Shown here piece by piece: positions 23,001-30,651 of a stretch of DNA of 42,639 nucleotides. Position 1 is the stretch's first letter. The number at the start of each line of letters is the position of its first letter. A model generated the notes under the pieces. It was not told where the DNA came from. It made no database searches and worked only from the letters and a program-made list of their open reading frames with translations. The stretch is taken from positions 1 through 42,639 of the IMG/VR virus record IMGVR_UViG_3300022925_000052; one strand, given 5' to 3'. Origin of the DNA: a virus. Both the position numbers and the translations under genes were made by a program.

Positions 23001-24734
23001 ATGGCAAATCCATTTAATCAAGGGTCAATGTCGATGCCACCAAGTCCGTTTAGTAGTAAACAAAGGGCTTACAAAAGAAGGGCATATGGTAGTGTAACTG
23101 CTGTTGGAAACGACCAATTCGATTGTTCGGGTGGTGGATTCTCACTAACCTTTGGTGGTGATTCTGATGTAAAATATTCACAAGGTGGTGCTGTAAATCC
23201 CCGTAGTGGTGGTAGATATGCACCAAATCCATACTTAACTTCAATTACAACAAAAAACCAAGGTAGTGGTGATATCTCAGATACTGCCCTTTGGGAAGTT
23301 GAATTTCAATACACTTGTTATAGTACGGACCAACTCAATAAAGCATCAAACGCATTTATGGTTCCTGGTAATCTAATCAATGTTGTTATTGGATATGACC
23401 CTGGTGATAAATTGACTATCAATAAAGCAAGGGTATATGATTTTAGTTGGAACTATAATTCAGATGATGGTAGTTACTCGTGTACTTGTAAATGTTTGGG
23501 TGAGAATTCCAAATCAGGAGTAGCAGGTGCCTTAAAAGTAAAACCATCCGAAACTGGTGTCGAAAGTTCAGACGCAGGTGATAAAAAAGTAACTGGGTAT
23601 TCTTTGATAAAGAAACTTCAAAATACTGCTGATGAGAAATTAGGATTGAGCCGTGATGCTGAGGGTAAATTAACAGGTGCTACAATACCATCGGCTGATG
23701 GTACTGCGTATTCTAAAGCACCATATGGTTTACTAAAAATACAAAAAGCCGCTGGTGGTTGGTCGATGTTTTGGAGTGGTGGGTCTGCTGATGATATAAT
23801 TATATCCACAGTTCAACTAAAGGAAGTAGTAAACTTCTTAGATGGTATTGCTGGTGGTGGGTTATACGATTTTCAAGCAACGTATTCTAACAAATTACCA
23901 TTACTACAATCTGCCGACCCATTACAATTTTGCTTTCCATCAACTCGTGGTAAGTATGGGGATGGTAATGATTTTTCTAAATTAGAAGGTACAATAGGTG
24001 AAGTTGGTGATATATATGTTTCTACTGATAAGTTAATGCAAGTAGAAACGGCAATTATGGACTCTAAGAAGGAAGATAATAAGGAATACACGATAAATGA
24101 GTTTCTAAACAAACTATTTTCGGACCTAAACTCGAACACCGGTGGTGCAGTTGATTGTATGATAAGTGAGAGTGATGGTAAATTTTATATTGTAAATCGT
24201 AAAAACGATATAAAAAAGGGGTCAAAAGGTGCCACTATACAATTGTTAGACGCAAACTCCCCAGTTAAATCACTTAGTATGTCTTCAAATATGGACCCTG
24301 ATATGGCTGCTATTGCCTTTGCAGGTGGGGGTGGTAAATACCCAACTTCAATTGTTGAAAATGTGTTTAGTGGATGTACTCCTAAAAAAGATGACTCTAA
24401 AAAACCACTACCAAGTCCGGAAGAAAAACTAAAAGACAAAATTTCCGAAATTGGTGAAAATTATAGTGGTGAACTTGCTCAAGATATGAGAGGTATCTTA
24501 AAAGAGTATGTAAATCAGAACCTAACGGGTATATCGATGAGATATGGTATTGACTTGAGTGTTACCTTTGATGGTTGGAATGGTCCTAACTTTATGGAGA
24601 AGTTTACAGTCCAACCACTTCCAAATGCAGTAAGTGGTGCTGACATATACTATGTAGTTGGTGAGATTGAACACAAGTGTGATGGTGAGACTTGGGATAC
24701 CACAGTTGTTGGATATATGATGGTAAATGCATAA
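23001..24734 (+). CDS. Baseplate hub-like structural protein
   Basis: 577 residues. The first about 150 are beta-rich, with PYLTSITTKNQGSGDISDTALWEVEFQYTC split by short turns, then FMVPGNLINVVIGYDPGD. The order strand, L-x-x-L, then P-G-x-x-x-x-V-x-x-G-Y recalls hub proteins of the T4 gp27 / P2 gpD family. The middle is charged and helical (about 170-300). The end (IDLSVTFDGWNGPNFMEKFTV, then GADIYYVVGEIEHKCDGETWDTTVVGYM) resembles the terminal strands of hub proteins. Position after tube cap and LysM-like genes supports a baseplate role. No lysozyme domain of the T4 gp5 type is visible. The exact identity is uncertain. Confidence 0.6.
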   Translation: MANPFNQGSMSMPPSPFSSKQRAYKRRAYGSVTAVGNDQFDCSGGGFSLTFGGDSDVKYSQGGAVNPRSGGRYAPNPYLTSITTKNQGSGDISDTALWEVEFQYTCYSTDQLNKASNAFMVPGNLINVVIGYDPGDKLTINKARVYDFSWNYNSDDGSYSCTCKCLGENSKSGVAGALKVKPSETGVESSDAGDKKVTGYSLIKKLQNTADEKLGLSRDAEGKLTGATIPSADGTAYSKAPYGLLKIQKAAGGWSMFWSGGSADDIIISTVQLKEVVNFLDGIAGGGLYDFQATYSNKLPLLQSADPLQFCFPSTRGKYGDGNDFSKLEGTIGEVGDIYVSTDKLMQVETAIMDSKKEDNKEYTINEFLNKLFSDLNSNTGGAVDCMISESDGKFYIVNRKNDIKKGSKGATIQLLDANSPVKSLSMSSNMDPDMAAIAFAGGGGKYPTSIVENVFSGCTPKKDDSKKPLPSPEEKLKDKISEIGENYSGELAQDMRGILKEYVNQNLTGISMRYGIDLSVTFDGWNGPNFMEKFTVQPLPNAVSGADIYYVVGEIEHKCDGETWDTTVVGYMMVNA

Positions 24735-25273
24735 TGAGTAGAAAAAAGATATATTATCCAGAAGGTCAAATCCAAAAAGGACTCTATACCGAAGGTAAAG
24801 AGTGGATGATGGAAGATGGTACTGAGTATATTGGTGATTACCACAAATATATTACAGGTGAGGTATATACTAAATCTGCATTTGTAAAAAATGTGTCTAA
24901 AAAACTCATCCCATATATAGACTTATCTCAAAATGATAATATGGTTAAGTTTGAGTATGACAATTTACGAAACGATGAAATTGAGTCATTTGTTTTTGCT
25001 AAATACGAAAAAACACAACCTACTCAAAAAGATTATGATAGGGGATATTACTCACGATACTTTGTAAAAAGACACTTTGACCAAATTATAACTGAGGTGA
25101 GTAAAGACACATTTAACTCAGTCCAAGATGAACACTACATTAGATTGGAACTTGCTTGGAAACTTAGAGATAACGCATCTGATGCTAATCTATTACAAGT
25201 AAGAACTGCTGAAAAAGACATCAAAGGTATCTCAAACTACATCACAAACTATTCAGAGTTCGTAAAAGTTTAA
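24734..25273 (+). CDS. Uncharacterised phage protein, probably baseplate-associated
   Basis: 179 residues. The ATG overlaps the previous stop (TAATG), so translation is coupled. It begins KKIYYPEGQIQKGLYTEGKE, followed by EWMMEDGTEYIGDYHKYITG. The G-L-Y-T-x-G-x-E-W-M and Y-x-G-x-Y-H-x-Y motifs are ones I associate with conserved unknowns of marine T4-like phages near baseplate genes. A charged helical second half contains RYFVKRHFDQIITEV. Last gene before the first host-type promoter, so the late-gene block ends here. Function unknown. Confidence 0.75.
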   Translation: MSRKKIYYPEGQIQKGLYTEGKEWMMEDGTEYIGDYHKYITGEVYTKSAFVKNVSKKLIPYIDLSQNDNMVKFEYDNLRNDEIESFVFAKYEKTQPTQKDYDRGYYSRYFVKRHFDQIITEVSKDTFNSVQDEHYIRLELAWKLRDNASDANLLQVRTAEKDIKGISNYITNYSEFVKV

Positions 25274-25293
25274 CAATTTCTTAACATTAAAAG

Positions 25294-25325
25294 TTTGGAT
25301 ATCTCAATTTATTGTCGTACTTTAG
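25294..25325 (+). promoter_or_regulatory. Bacteroidetes-type promoter (TTTG-N20-TACTTTAG)
   Basis: -33 box TTTG at 25294-25297 and -7 box TACTTTAG at 25318-25325, spacer exactly 20. The -7 box lies in the palindrome GTACT-TT-AGTAC (25317-25328). An upstream 23-base block is repeated exactly before the promoter at 26018, and the leader TAAGATTGAGAG is shared too. Confidence 0.8.
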
Positions 25326-25344
25326 TACTGTAAGATTGAGAGAT

Positions 25345-25653
25345 ATGAAAAACCAAAAAACATTAGATTCCCTCCGTAAGAAAGCTACTGAAAAAGGTAG
25401 AATGCCAAACCTTAATAAAGTAAGTGAGTTACTTACTGAGTTGGGTATTGAAAACTCTTGTATGGAGTGGAGTGAGGTTAAGTGGAGAGATAATGGGTTA
25501 CGATACTACACTTCTGGTGGTAGTAGAACCTACAACGGATACACTCTAAGAGTTCCTCAAATCAATATGAGTATTTGTTCTACTGATAGTTATTACTCGT
25601 GGAATACTTGGTTGTATGCTGAACAACTTGTAAAATTAATTGATACACTATAA
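25345..25653 (+). CDS. Small early-type protein, unknown
   Basis: 102 residues from the ATG after GATTGAGAGAT. An in-frame upstream TTG lies inside the promoter and is rejected. N-terminal half is Lys/Leu/Glu helix (NQKTLDSLRKKATEKG); second half is Tyr/Ser/Trp-rich (YYTSGGSRTYNGYTLRVP, then CSTDSYYSWNTWLYAEQL). No family recognised. It has its own host-type promoter, implying expression soon after infection, so a host-takeover or regulatory role is possible. Confidence 0.7.
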   Translation: MKNQKTLDSLRKKATEKGRMPNLNKVSELLTELGIENSCMEWSEVKWRDNGLRYYTSGGSRTYNGYTLRVPQINMSICSTDSYYSWNTWLYAEQLVKLIDTL

Positions 25654-25654
25654 T

Positions 25655-25990
25655 ATGAAAGTATTAGGAACTAAGTACGGAATCGAAATCACGAAACCTT
25701 GGAACAAGGAAATGTATGACCATAATGACAAGGTTGCTGACTTGATGAAAGCCGAGTTAAAACTGGCTCTTGTCAAGGCATACAAGAACGAGAATGAAGA
25801 ACTCCTACGAGAGGTTGCTTCGGTGATTGAACCTTCTGGATATGGGTATGGATTTGATATGGAAGGTATCTACAAAGATGCTTTGAATGGATTGGAGAAT
25901 GTTCAAAACTATTGGTTGAACGAAGAATACCCTTACGGAGTGAAGAAAGGTATCGTTCCTTCAGTTGAACTTGAGTTTATTGGTTACTAA
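25655..25990 (+). CDS. Small early-type protein, unknown
   Basis: 111 residues from the ATG overlapping the preceding stop region (TAATATG), so co-transcribed with the gene before it. Acidic, with a helical core (KVADLMKAELKLALVKAYKNENEELLREVASV) split by a YGYGFDMEGIY turn. No recognised family or catalytic motif. Ends just before a second copy of the host-type promoter. Confidence 0.7.
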   Translation: MKVLGTKYGIEITKPWNKEMYDHNDKVADLMKAELKLALVKAYKNENEELLREVASVIEPSGYGYGFDMEGIYKDALNGLENVQNYWLNEEYPYGVKKGIVPSVELEFIGY

Positions 25991-26017
25991 AGTTTAACAA
26001 TTTCTTAACATTAGAAA

Positions 26018-26049
26018 TTTGGAAATACCAAAAATAATTCGTACTTTTA
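26018..26049 (+). promoter_or_regulatory. Bacteroidetes-type promoter (TTTG-N20-TACTTTTA)
   Basis: -33 TTTG at 26018-26021 and -7 TACTTTTA at 26042-26049, spacer 20. The -7 box is part of the inverted repeat TACTTT-TAT-AAAGTA (26042-26056). Upstream block and downstream TAAGATTGAGAG copy the promoter at 25294. Confidence 0.8.
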
Positions 26050-26080
26050 TAAAGTAAGATTGAGAGTTAATAATTAAACA

Positions 26081-26362
26081 ATGAAAAATATGACTTACCA
26101 AGAGTTAAATCAAATGACCATCGAAGAACTACGAATGTTGAACAACCGAGTAGTTGAAGTGATTAAGATGAAAAAGAGTGTGGTTGCTCTTGATGTTAAA
26201 GAAGAACTTTACATCGGTGCTAATGTTAAAGTAAATCACCCAAAGTTGATGGGTAAACAACTCCGAGTTGAGAAAATCAACCGAACCAAAGCCGTTCTCA
26301 AAGTGTTGAATGGGTATGGGACTTACACAGTTCCTATGAATATGATTGAAATAAACAAATAA
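26081..26362 (+). CDS. Small basic protein with KOW-like segment, unknown
   Basis: 93 residues. A helix (YQELNQMTIEELRMLNNRVV) is followed by a beta-rich half, GANVKVNHPKLMGKQLRVEK, then INRTKAVLKV and GTYTVPMNMIEI. The second half has the G-x-x-V-x-V-x-H-x-x-x-G-K-x-x-x-V spacing of KOW/SH3-like nucleic-acid-binding modules. That is suggestive only. First gene of the operon driven from 26018. Confidence 0.72.
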   Translation: MKNMTYQELNQMTIEELRMLNNRVVEVIKMKKSVVALDVKEELYIGANVKVNHPKLMGKQLRVEKINRTKAVLKVLNGYGTYTVPMNMIEINK

Positions 26363-26365
26363 GAT

Positions 26366-26581
26366 ATGATTGTTCAGAAACCAAAAAGTGAAGGTATCAC
26401 AATTGACCTCACAGGTCCTCAAGGTAACGCATTCTTCCTTCTTGGGACTGCCAAAAAACTGGCTTCCCAATTGGGGTTGGATGGTAACCAAATTATGGAA
26501 GAAATGAAGAGTGGTGATTACGAAAACCTTCTTCAAGTGTTTGATAAGAACTTCGGTTCAATAGTAACCCTTTACCGATAA
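26366..26581 (+). CDS. Conserved small phage protein, unknown
   Basis: 71 residues. ITIDLTGPQGNAFFLLGTAKKLASQLG followed by IMEEMKSGDYENLLQVFDKNFG is a pattern (I-D-L-x-G-x-x-G-N-A-F, E-M-x-x-x-D-Y-E) that recurs in small uncharacterised proteins of large tailed phages and their hosts. Role not known to me. It begins three bases after the preceding stop and forms a tight early-type cluster. Confidence 0.75.
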   Translation: MIVQKPKSEGITIDLTGPQGNAFFLLGTAKKLASQLGLDGNQIMEEMKSGDYENLLQVFDKNFGSIVTLYR

Positions 26582-26584
26582 GAT

Positions 26585-26773
26585 ATGACAGCATCAGAAA
26601 AAGACCAATGGTTGAAAATGTCCAACAAACTCCAATGGAAGGGACTAACCCCACAAGAGTGGGAAGTTATGGTTGAACTTCGTAAAAAACACCTCATCAG
26701 TCGAGGTGAGAATCCAAACCATTGGGACTTGGGCTCAAGAAACTGCTCAAAAAAGTTGGTATATAGAAAATAA
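26585..26773 (+). CDS. Small protein of unknown function
   Basis: 62 residues, mostly charged helix with three Trp in the first half (KDQWLKMSNKLQWKGLTPQEWEVMVELRKKH). It starts three bases after the previous stop. Its 3' end carries the -33 box of the next promoter. No family recognised. Confidence 0.65.
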   Translation: MTASEKDQWLKMSNKLQWKGLTPQEWEVMVELRKKHLISRGENPNHWDLGSRNCSKKLVYRK

Positions 26774-26786
26774 TTTCGTATATTAC
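26755..26786 (+). promoter_or_regulatory. Bacteroidetes-type promoter (GTTG-N20-TATATTAC)
   Basis: TTG at 26756-26758 (GTTG, one base off TTTG), spacer 20, -7 box TATATTAC at 26779-26786. The expected transcription start, about 4-7 bases downstream, coincides with the GTG that opens the polymerase gene, so the message may be nearly leaderless. Confidence 0.68.
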
Positions 26787-26791
26787 CCTTT

Positions 26792-28015
26792 GTGAAGATA
26801 GTAGATACAAACGAAAGATTACATAAACGCATCTCTGCCCTGTCAAGTAAGGTGTTGGTGTTTCCCATTCTAACAAGTTTGGAGAGACACCCTCACCAAA
26901 CTCGTATATCTGCTATTTTAGTATCCGATGGGGTAACTGACCTATTTGTGAATTATAACAACATAGACGCTAGCTGTGTAAGTGATACGATAGATTTCAG
27001 TCCATTCGAAGAGGTGATGATAGTAGGAATGAAAGATTTCTTACACCACTACGATTTCCTACCTAATATGTATGACCTTGAAATGAGTCTATTTCACGAA
27101 GCAAGAGACTTTGATGTAGAGGAGAAACCAATCTATACCATATTCAGAAGAAGGAAAGCACCCAAAGCAAACGACCTCATTCCAATTTGGAAACACTACG
27201 AACAATTCCAAGAATGGAAGAAGAAATGGATAGGTGTTAAACCAAGTAAATTCAGTCAATTATACCCAAAGTGTTTGAATTGGATTGAGTTGAGTGGACT
27301 TCATAATGGGAATGTATTAGAATACACTCAATACAACCCACTTACAACAACCTCAAGACCATCCAATACATTTGGTGGAGTCAACTATGCAGCACTACCA
27401 AAAGATGGTGATGTTCGTAAGAGGTTTATATCACGATTTGAGGGTGGTAAGTTGGTTCAATTGGATTTTGATGGGTATCACATTCGTTTGATTGGTAAAT
27501 TGATAGGTGTAGACATACCCTTAGACATAAAAGCACACAAATGGCTGGCAGACCAATATGGCGCTGACCTCAAAGACGCAAAAGCAATTACCTTTAGACA
27601 ATTATACGGTGGTGTTCAGGATGAATACAAACACATCCCATTCTTTAAGAAGACTTCGGAGTATATAGAGTCGCTTTGGAGTGAGTTTCTGATGAAAAAA
27701 GAGGTATATACGCCTATATTAAAGAGAAAAATAACTTATAACGGAGAATTAAATAAAAATAAACTATTTAACTACATTCTTCAAGCCGTTGAGACCGAAC
27801 GGAACATACTTATATTGGAGAAATTGTCTCAATTACAATTATCTCAAAAGTCCTTACCAATTCTATACACATATGACTCAATTTTGTTTGATATGCACCC
27901 AGATGATGGTAATGACTATGTATTGAAGATAAAATCGGTTATGGAATCAGATGGTTTCCCAACGGATGTAGAATTTGGTGATAATTATAAGGATATGGTT
28001 AAGGTCAATCTTTAG
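26792..28015 (+). CDS. Short family-A DNA polymerase (PolA palm/fingers)
   Basis: 407 residues from a GTG. Residues about 165-405 carry the Pol I motifs in order: TTTSRPSNTFGGVNYAALP (template-binding loop), motif A LVQLDFDGYHIRLIG (catalytic D225; His replaces the usual steric-gate Glu), motif B AKAITFRQLYGG (K264, F268, Y272), YILQAVETERNILIL and motif C YTYDSILFDM (D362; HDE is replaced by YDS). So the metal-binding aspartates are kept. Residues 1-150 are unassigned and may be a degenerate 3'-5' exonuclease; no clear Exo motifs seen. It is far shorter than E. coli Pol I (928) or T7 polymerase (704). T4-like phages normally use a family-B gp43, so this is either a different replicase or an accessory polymerase. 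No FEN domain; a separate FEN gene lies at 32545. No in-frame ATG occurs until about residue 76. Confidence 0.8.
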   Translation: MKIVDTNERLHKRISALSSKVLVFPILTSLERHPHQTRISAILVSDGVTDLFVNYNNIDASCVSDTIDFSPFEEVMIVGMKDFLHHYDFLPNMYDLEMSLFHEARDFDVEEKPIYTIFRRRKAPKANDLIPIWKHYEQFQEWKKKWIGVKPSKFSQLYPKCLNWIELSGLHNGNVLEYTQYNPLTTTSRPSNTFGGVNYAALPKDGDVRKRFISRFEGGKLVQLDFDGYHIRLIGKLIGVDIPLDIKAHKWLADQYGADLKDAKAITFRQLYGGVQDEYKHIPFFKKTSEYIESLWSEFLMKKEVYTPILKRKITYNGELNKNKLFNYILQAVETERNILILEKLSQLQLSQKSLPILYTYDSILFDMHPDDGNDYVLKIKSVMESDGFPTDVEFGDNYKDMVKVNL

Positions 28016-28021
28016 ATATTT

Positions 28022-30118
28022 ATGTTTATGAAGAAACTTATCGATTACATAGCAAAACAAGTGTGGAACGAAGTTGGTGTATCTTTGAAAGAAGGTATTT
28101 CCAATGTAGAGTCATTGAAAGCTACATACAAGGTAGTTTCAGAACTGGCAGGTGAGGATATCGCCGAACAACTCATTATTAATTTATTGGAAGCACAGGG
28201 TGATGATAAAATTGACCCAGATACCAAGGTTAAATATAAGGTGAAGGCCAAAGATGGTAAGCAAGTTGAAAAGGAGACCACTTACGAAAAGGCCAAACAA
28301 TCTGAGAAGGAATCCCCACAATATAAAGCCGCAGTTGCTCTTGAAAAGGGTAAGTCTAATTCAGATGAAGATGATGATAAAGGATTTGCAAACGACCCAG
28401 GTTCATTAACCCAAGCCGAACGTGAAGCCGAAGCCGAAGCCGAAGCTAAAGCTAAATCAGAACCAAAGAAGTCAGCAAAAATGACCGACAATGTGTATGG
28501 TAATACTGGTGAGGGTGATACTGATGTAAAGAACGATATGTTCAAGTATGGCTTCCGAGGATATCAGAAAGGTACTGGTAGAAAGCCGGCTCCAGGTTCT
28601 CCTGGTTCTGCTTTTAACGAAATTGCATCTGGTGAAGGTGTTCATATGTTGAGTGAGAATCCGAATATGGGTGAGCAGGAATTGGCTCGTAAAATGTATG
28701 ACCAATATAAGGAAACTGCACTTGGTAAAGAACAAAGCGCTTCAAGTGGTGTTGGTAAAATTCCAACTGATATCGAAAATAAAAACTTATGGTCAAAGTG
28801 TATCATTTCAGCACGTTCTGCTAGAACTAAGTACGATACTACACAAAAAAGAGTAAGTGACCTTCAATCGAGTGGTAAATTTGGTAGTATTGATAAAATT
28901 GATACTTACTATGGTGCTGCTGAGTCAATCGAGGCTCAAATGAAGGACATCAACGATGCTAATAAGGTTCTTTTACCAAATGGAACTGAAGTCAGTAAGG
29001 AAGATGCTATTGAGTTTGTAAAAGCAGGTGGTGGTGGTATGAACCCATCCGATACTGCTACATTTGTCAAAGATAAGGGTGGTAATCTTTTAATTCAATT
29101 CCATTCCGACAAAACATCAACTTCTGATATTCAAGATAATTCAACATTGGCTCAAGAGGGTGAAAATTACAAATCATATATCTCTAAAATCGATGGTATT
29201 TCGGATGATGTCAAAGCCAAAGCTATTGAAGTAGTTGAAGACTATTCAAATAGGATGTCGGAGATAGAGGATAACTATAATAATCAGACCGCTAAGATTG
29301 CAGGTAGATTGTCGGAACTTCCAATTGATACTCAGATAGATATTATTCAAAAGGATAAAGGTACTCTCAAAAAGAATATTGAAGAAGCTATTTTTGGTGA
29401 CAGTGGTAAGCTCAAATCGCAATTTAGAGATTATCTTCCAGATGGTGCAACCTCAGATTCACTTTCTACTGAGGATAAATATAATGCAATCCGTAGATTG
29501 GTAGCTGATGGTAATGGTAAGACCAAGGAAATTAAAGTCATCACCAAGATGGGACTTGCTTTACAATCGAAAGACTCAAGTATAGAGGGTATTGATGTTA
29601 AGAAGTTGATTTCGGATGAACGTGAACAAGTAGTAAATTTACAACGTGAACGCGTTCAAAAGTTGAATTCAGAAGGGTCGGTAGATGTTGATGGTATTGC
29701 TGTACCATTAGGTAGATTGATGGAGGCCGAAGAAACCATTCGTGGATTCCACCTATCACTTATGGATTATCCACCAAAGGACTATAAAGAAGGTGACCCA
29801 TCATCTATGGTAGGTACATCTCTTGATGTGAATATGGGTGGCGCTCAAGTAAATGGTGAAAAATTACGAGGGTGTATTGGTGTCAACAATAGTACTGAGT
29901 TCAAACAAAAATTCAGACTAAATGAAGTTGATAAAATTATGAAAGATGACAATGGTAATGTTACTGGTAAGACTGTATTTGTATACGCTATTGACTCTGA
30001 TGGTAAACAAATCGAAATAGGGCAAAAATCATATCGTTCTAAAGCGGGTGCTACTGGAAAAACAAACAACACCTTTACTTATAGTACTCAAATGCAAAAA
30101 TGTTTTAAGTCCAAGTAG
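28022..30118 (+). CDS. Large uncharacterised phage protein with disordered N-third
   Basis: 698 residues from ATG at 28022 (or 28028, giving MKKLIDYIAKQ). Residues about 65-165 are highly charged and low-complexity, including SDEDDDKG and AEREAEAEAEAKAKSE. The next part (KYGFRGYQKGTGRKPAPGSP, then GSAFNEIASGEGVHMLSENP) recurs in structural proteins of large marine phages as I know them. The centre is helical (DYSNRMSEIEDNYNNQTAKI); the last 150 residues look beta-rich. There is no enzyme motif. It might be a virion protein delivered with DNA, or a scaffold. A TATTTATG overlapping the start could reflect late expression amid early-type genes. Confidence 0.72.
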   Translation: MFMKKLIDYIAKQVWNEVGVSLKEGISNVESLKATYKVVSELAGEDIAEQLIINLLEAQGDDKIDPDTKVKYKVKAKDGKQVEKETTYEKAKQSEKESPQYKAAVALEKGKSNSDEDDDKGFANDPGSLTQAEREAEAEAEAKAKSEPKKSAKMTDNVYGNTGEGDTDVKNDMFKYGFRGYQKGTGRKPAPGSPGSAFNEIASGEGVHMLSENPNMGEQELARKMYDQYKETALGKEQSASSGVGKIPTDIENKNLWSKCIISARSARTKYDTTQKRVSDLQSSGKFGSIDKIDTYYGAAESIEAQMKDINDANKVLLPNGTEVSKEDAIEFVKAGGGGMNPSDTATFVKDKGGNLLIQFHSDKTSTSDIQDNSTLAQEGENYKSYISKIDGISDDVKAKAIEVVEDYSNRMSEIEDNYNNQTAKIAGRLSELPIDTQIDIIQKDKGTLKKNIEEAIFGDSGKLKSQFRDYLPDGATSDSLSTEDKYNAIRRLVADGNGKTKEIKVITKMGLALQSKDSSIEGIDVKKLISDEREQVVNLQRERVQKLNSEGSVDVDGIAVPLGRLMEAEETIRGFHLSLMDYPPKDYKEGDPSSMVGTSLDVNMGGAQVNGEKLRGCIGVNNSTEFKQKFRLNEVDKIMKDDNGNVTGKTVFVYAIDSDGKQIEIGQKSYRSKAGATGKTNNTFTYSTQMQKCFKSK

Positions 30119-30128
30119 GAGATAATGA

Positions 30129-30512
30129 GTGAGAACACAATTATTATGTACATTCACTAATGAGAGTGAATTTGAAAATATAGTAGGCAAAATCTTAAAA
30201 GAGTTTGAATTATTCAGCCGTAAGATTTTTGTATTGAAATTAGACCCATCAAAAGAATTGGTAGTGAGTTATAATATCATTCCAAATACATCAAAGTTTC
30301 TACCATCAACCATTATGGTTCATAGGAAGAAAGAATCAAATACAATGTACACTATTAATGCATTGAACCGACTGATTGTTGATGAGAATGGGTCAATGGA
30401 TAAAACATACCAAGTAGATTGGGATAAATATAGAAATTCAGTTATACTAACCGATGGTGATGGATATAAGGTAATGAAGACAAGTTTGTTCCGAATTATT
30501 GATGTTAATTAA
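30129..30512 (+). CDS. Conserved small phage protein, unknown
   Basis: 127 residues from a GTG seven bases after AGGAG. A nearby ATG at 30125 is in another frame and stops within twelve codons. MRTQLLCTFTNESEFENIVG, then KIFVLKLDPSKELVVSYNI matches a short family I have seen next to replication genes in T4-like phages (M-R-T-x-L-L-C-T-F-T). Mixed alpha/beta, no catalytic motif. Between a large unknown and gp32; may be regulatory. Confidence 0.7.
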   Translation: MRTQLLCTFTNESEFENIVGKILKEFELFSRKIFVLKLDPSKELVVSYNIIPNTSKFLPSTIMVHRKKESNTMYTINALNRLIVDENGSMDKTYQVDWDKYRNSVILTDGDGYKVMKTSLFRIIDVN

Positions 30513-30523
30513 CTCCAGCACCA

Positions 30524-30531
30524 TATTTATA
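30524..30531 (+). promoter_or_regulatory. TATTTATA motif, candidate late promoter of gene 32
   Basis: Preceded by CCA. It lies 120 bases before the gp32 ATG and upstream of a host-type promoter. A late plus an earlier promoter would parallel T4 gene 32, which is expressed from both middle and late promoters. Confidence 0.45.
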
Positions 30532-30581
30532 CCCGTAGTATGACTACAAATTGAACATTGAAAAAAATATTTTGAAATACA

Positions 30582-30613
30582 TTTGGATTTGTCACCCAAA
30601 TGTTGTATATTAG
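30582..30613 (+). promoter_or_regulatory. Bacteroidetes-type promoter of gene 32 with nested inverted repeats
   Basis: -33 TTTG at 30582-30585, -7 TATATTAG at 30606-30613, spacer 20. Two perfect 7-bp inverted repeats interlace with it: CATTTGG/CCAAATG (30580-30586 and 30596-30602) covers the -33 box, and TTGTCAC/GTGACAA (30589-30595 and 30613-30619) brackets the -7 box. They are candidate operators. Confidence 0.78.
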
Positions 30614-30651
30614 TGACAAGTTTAACAATTAACAATTAAAAAGGAAAAACT

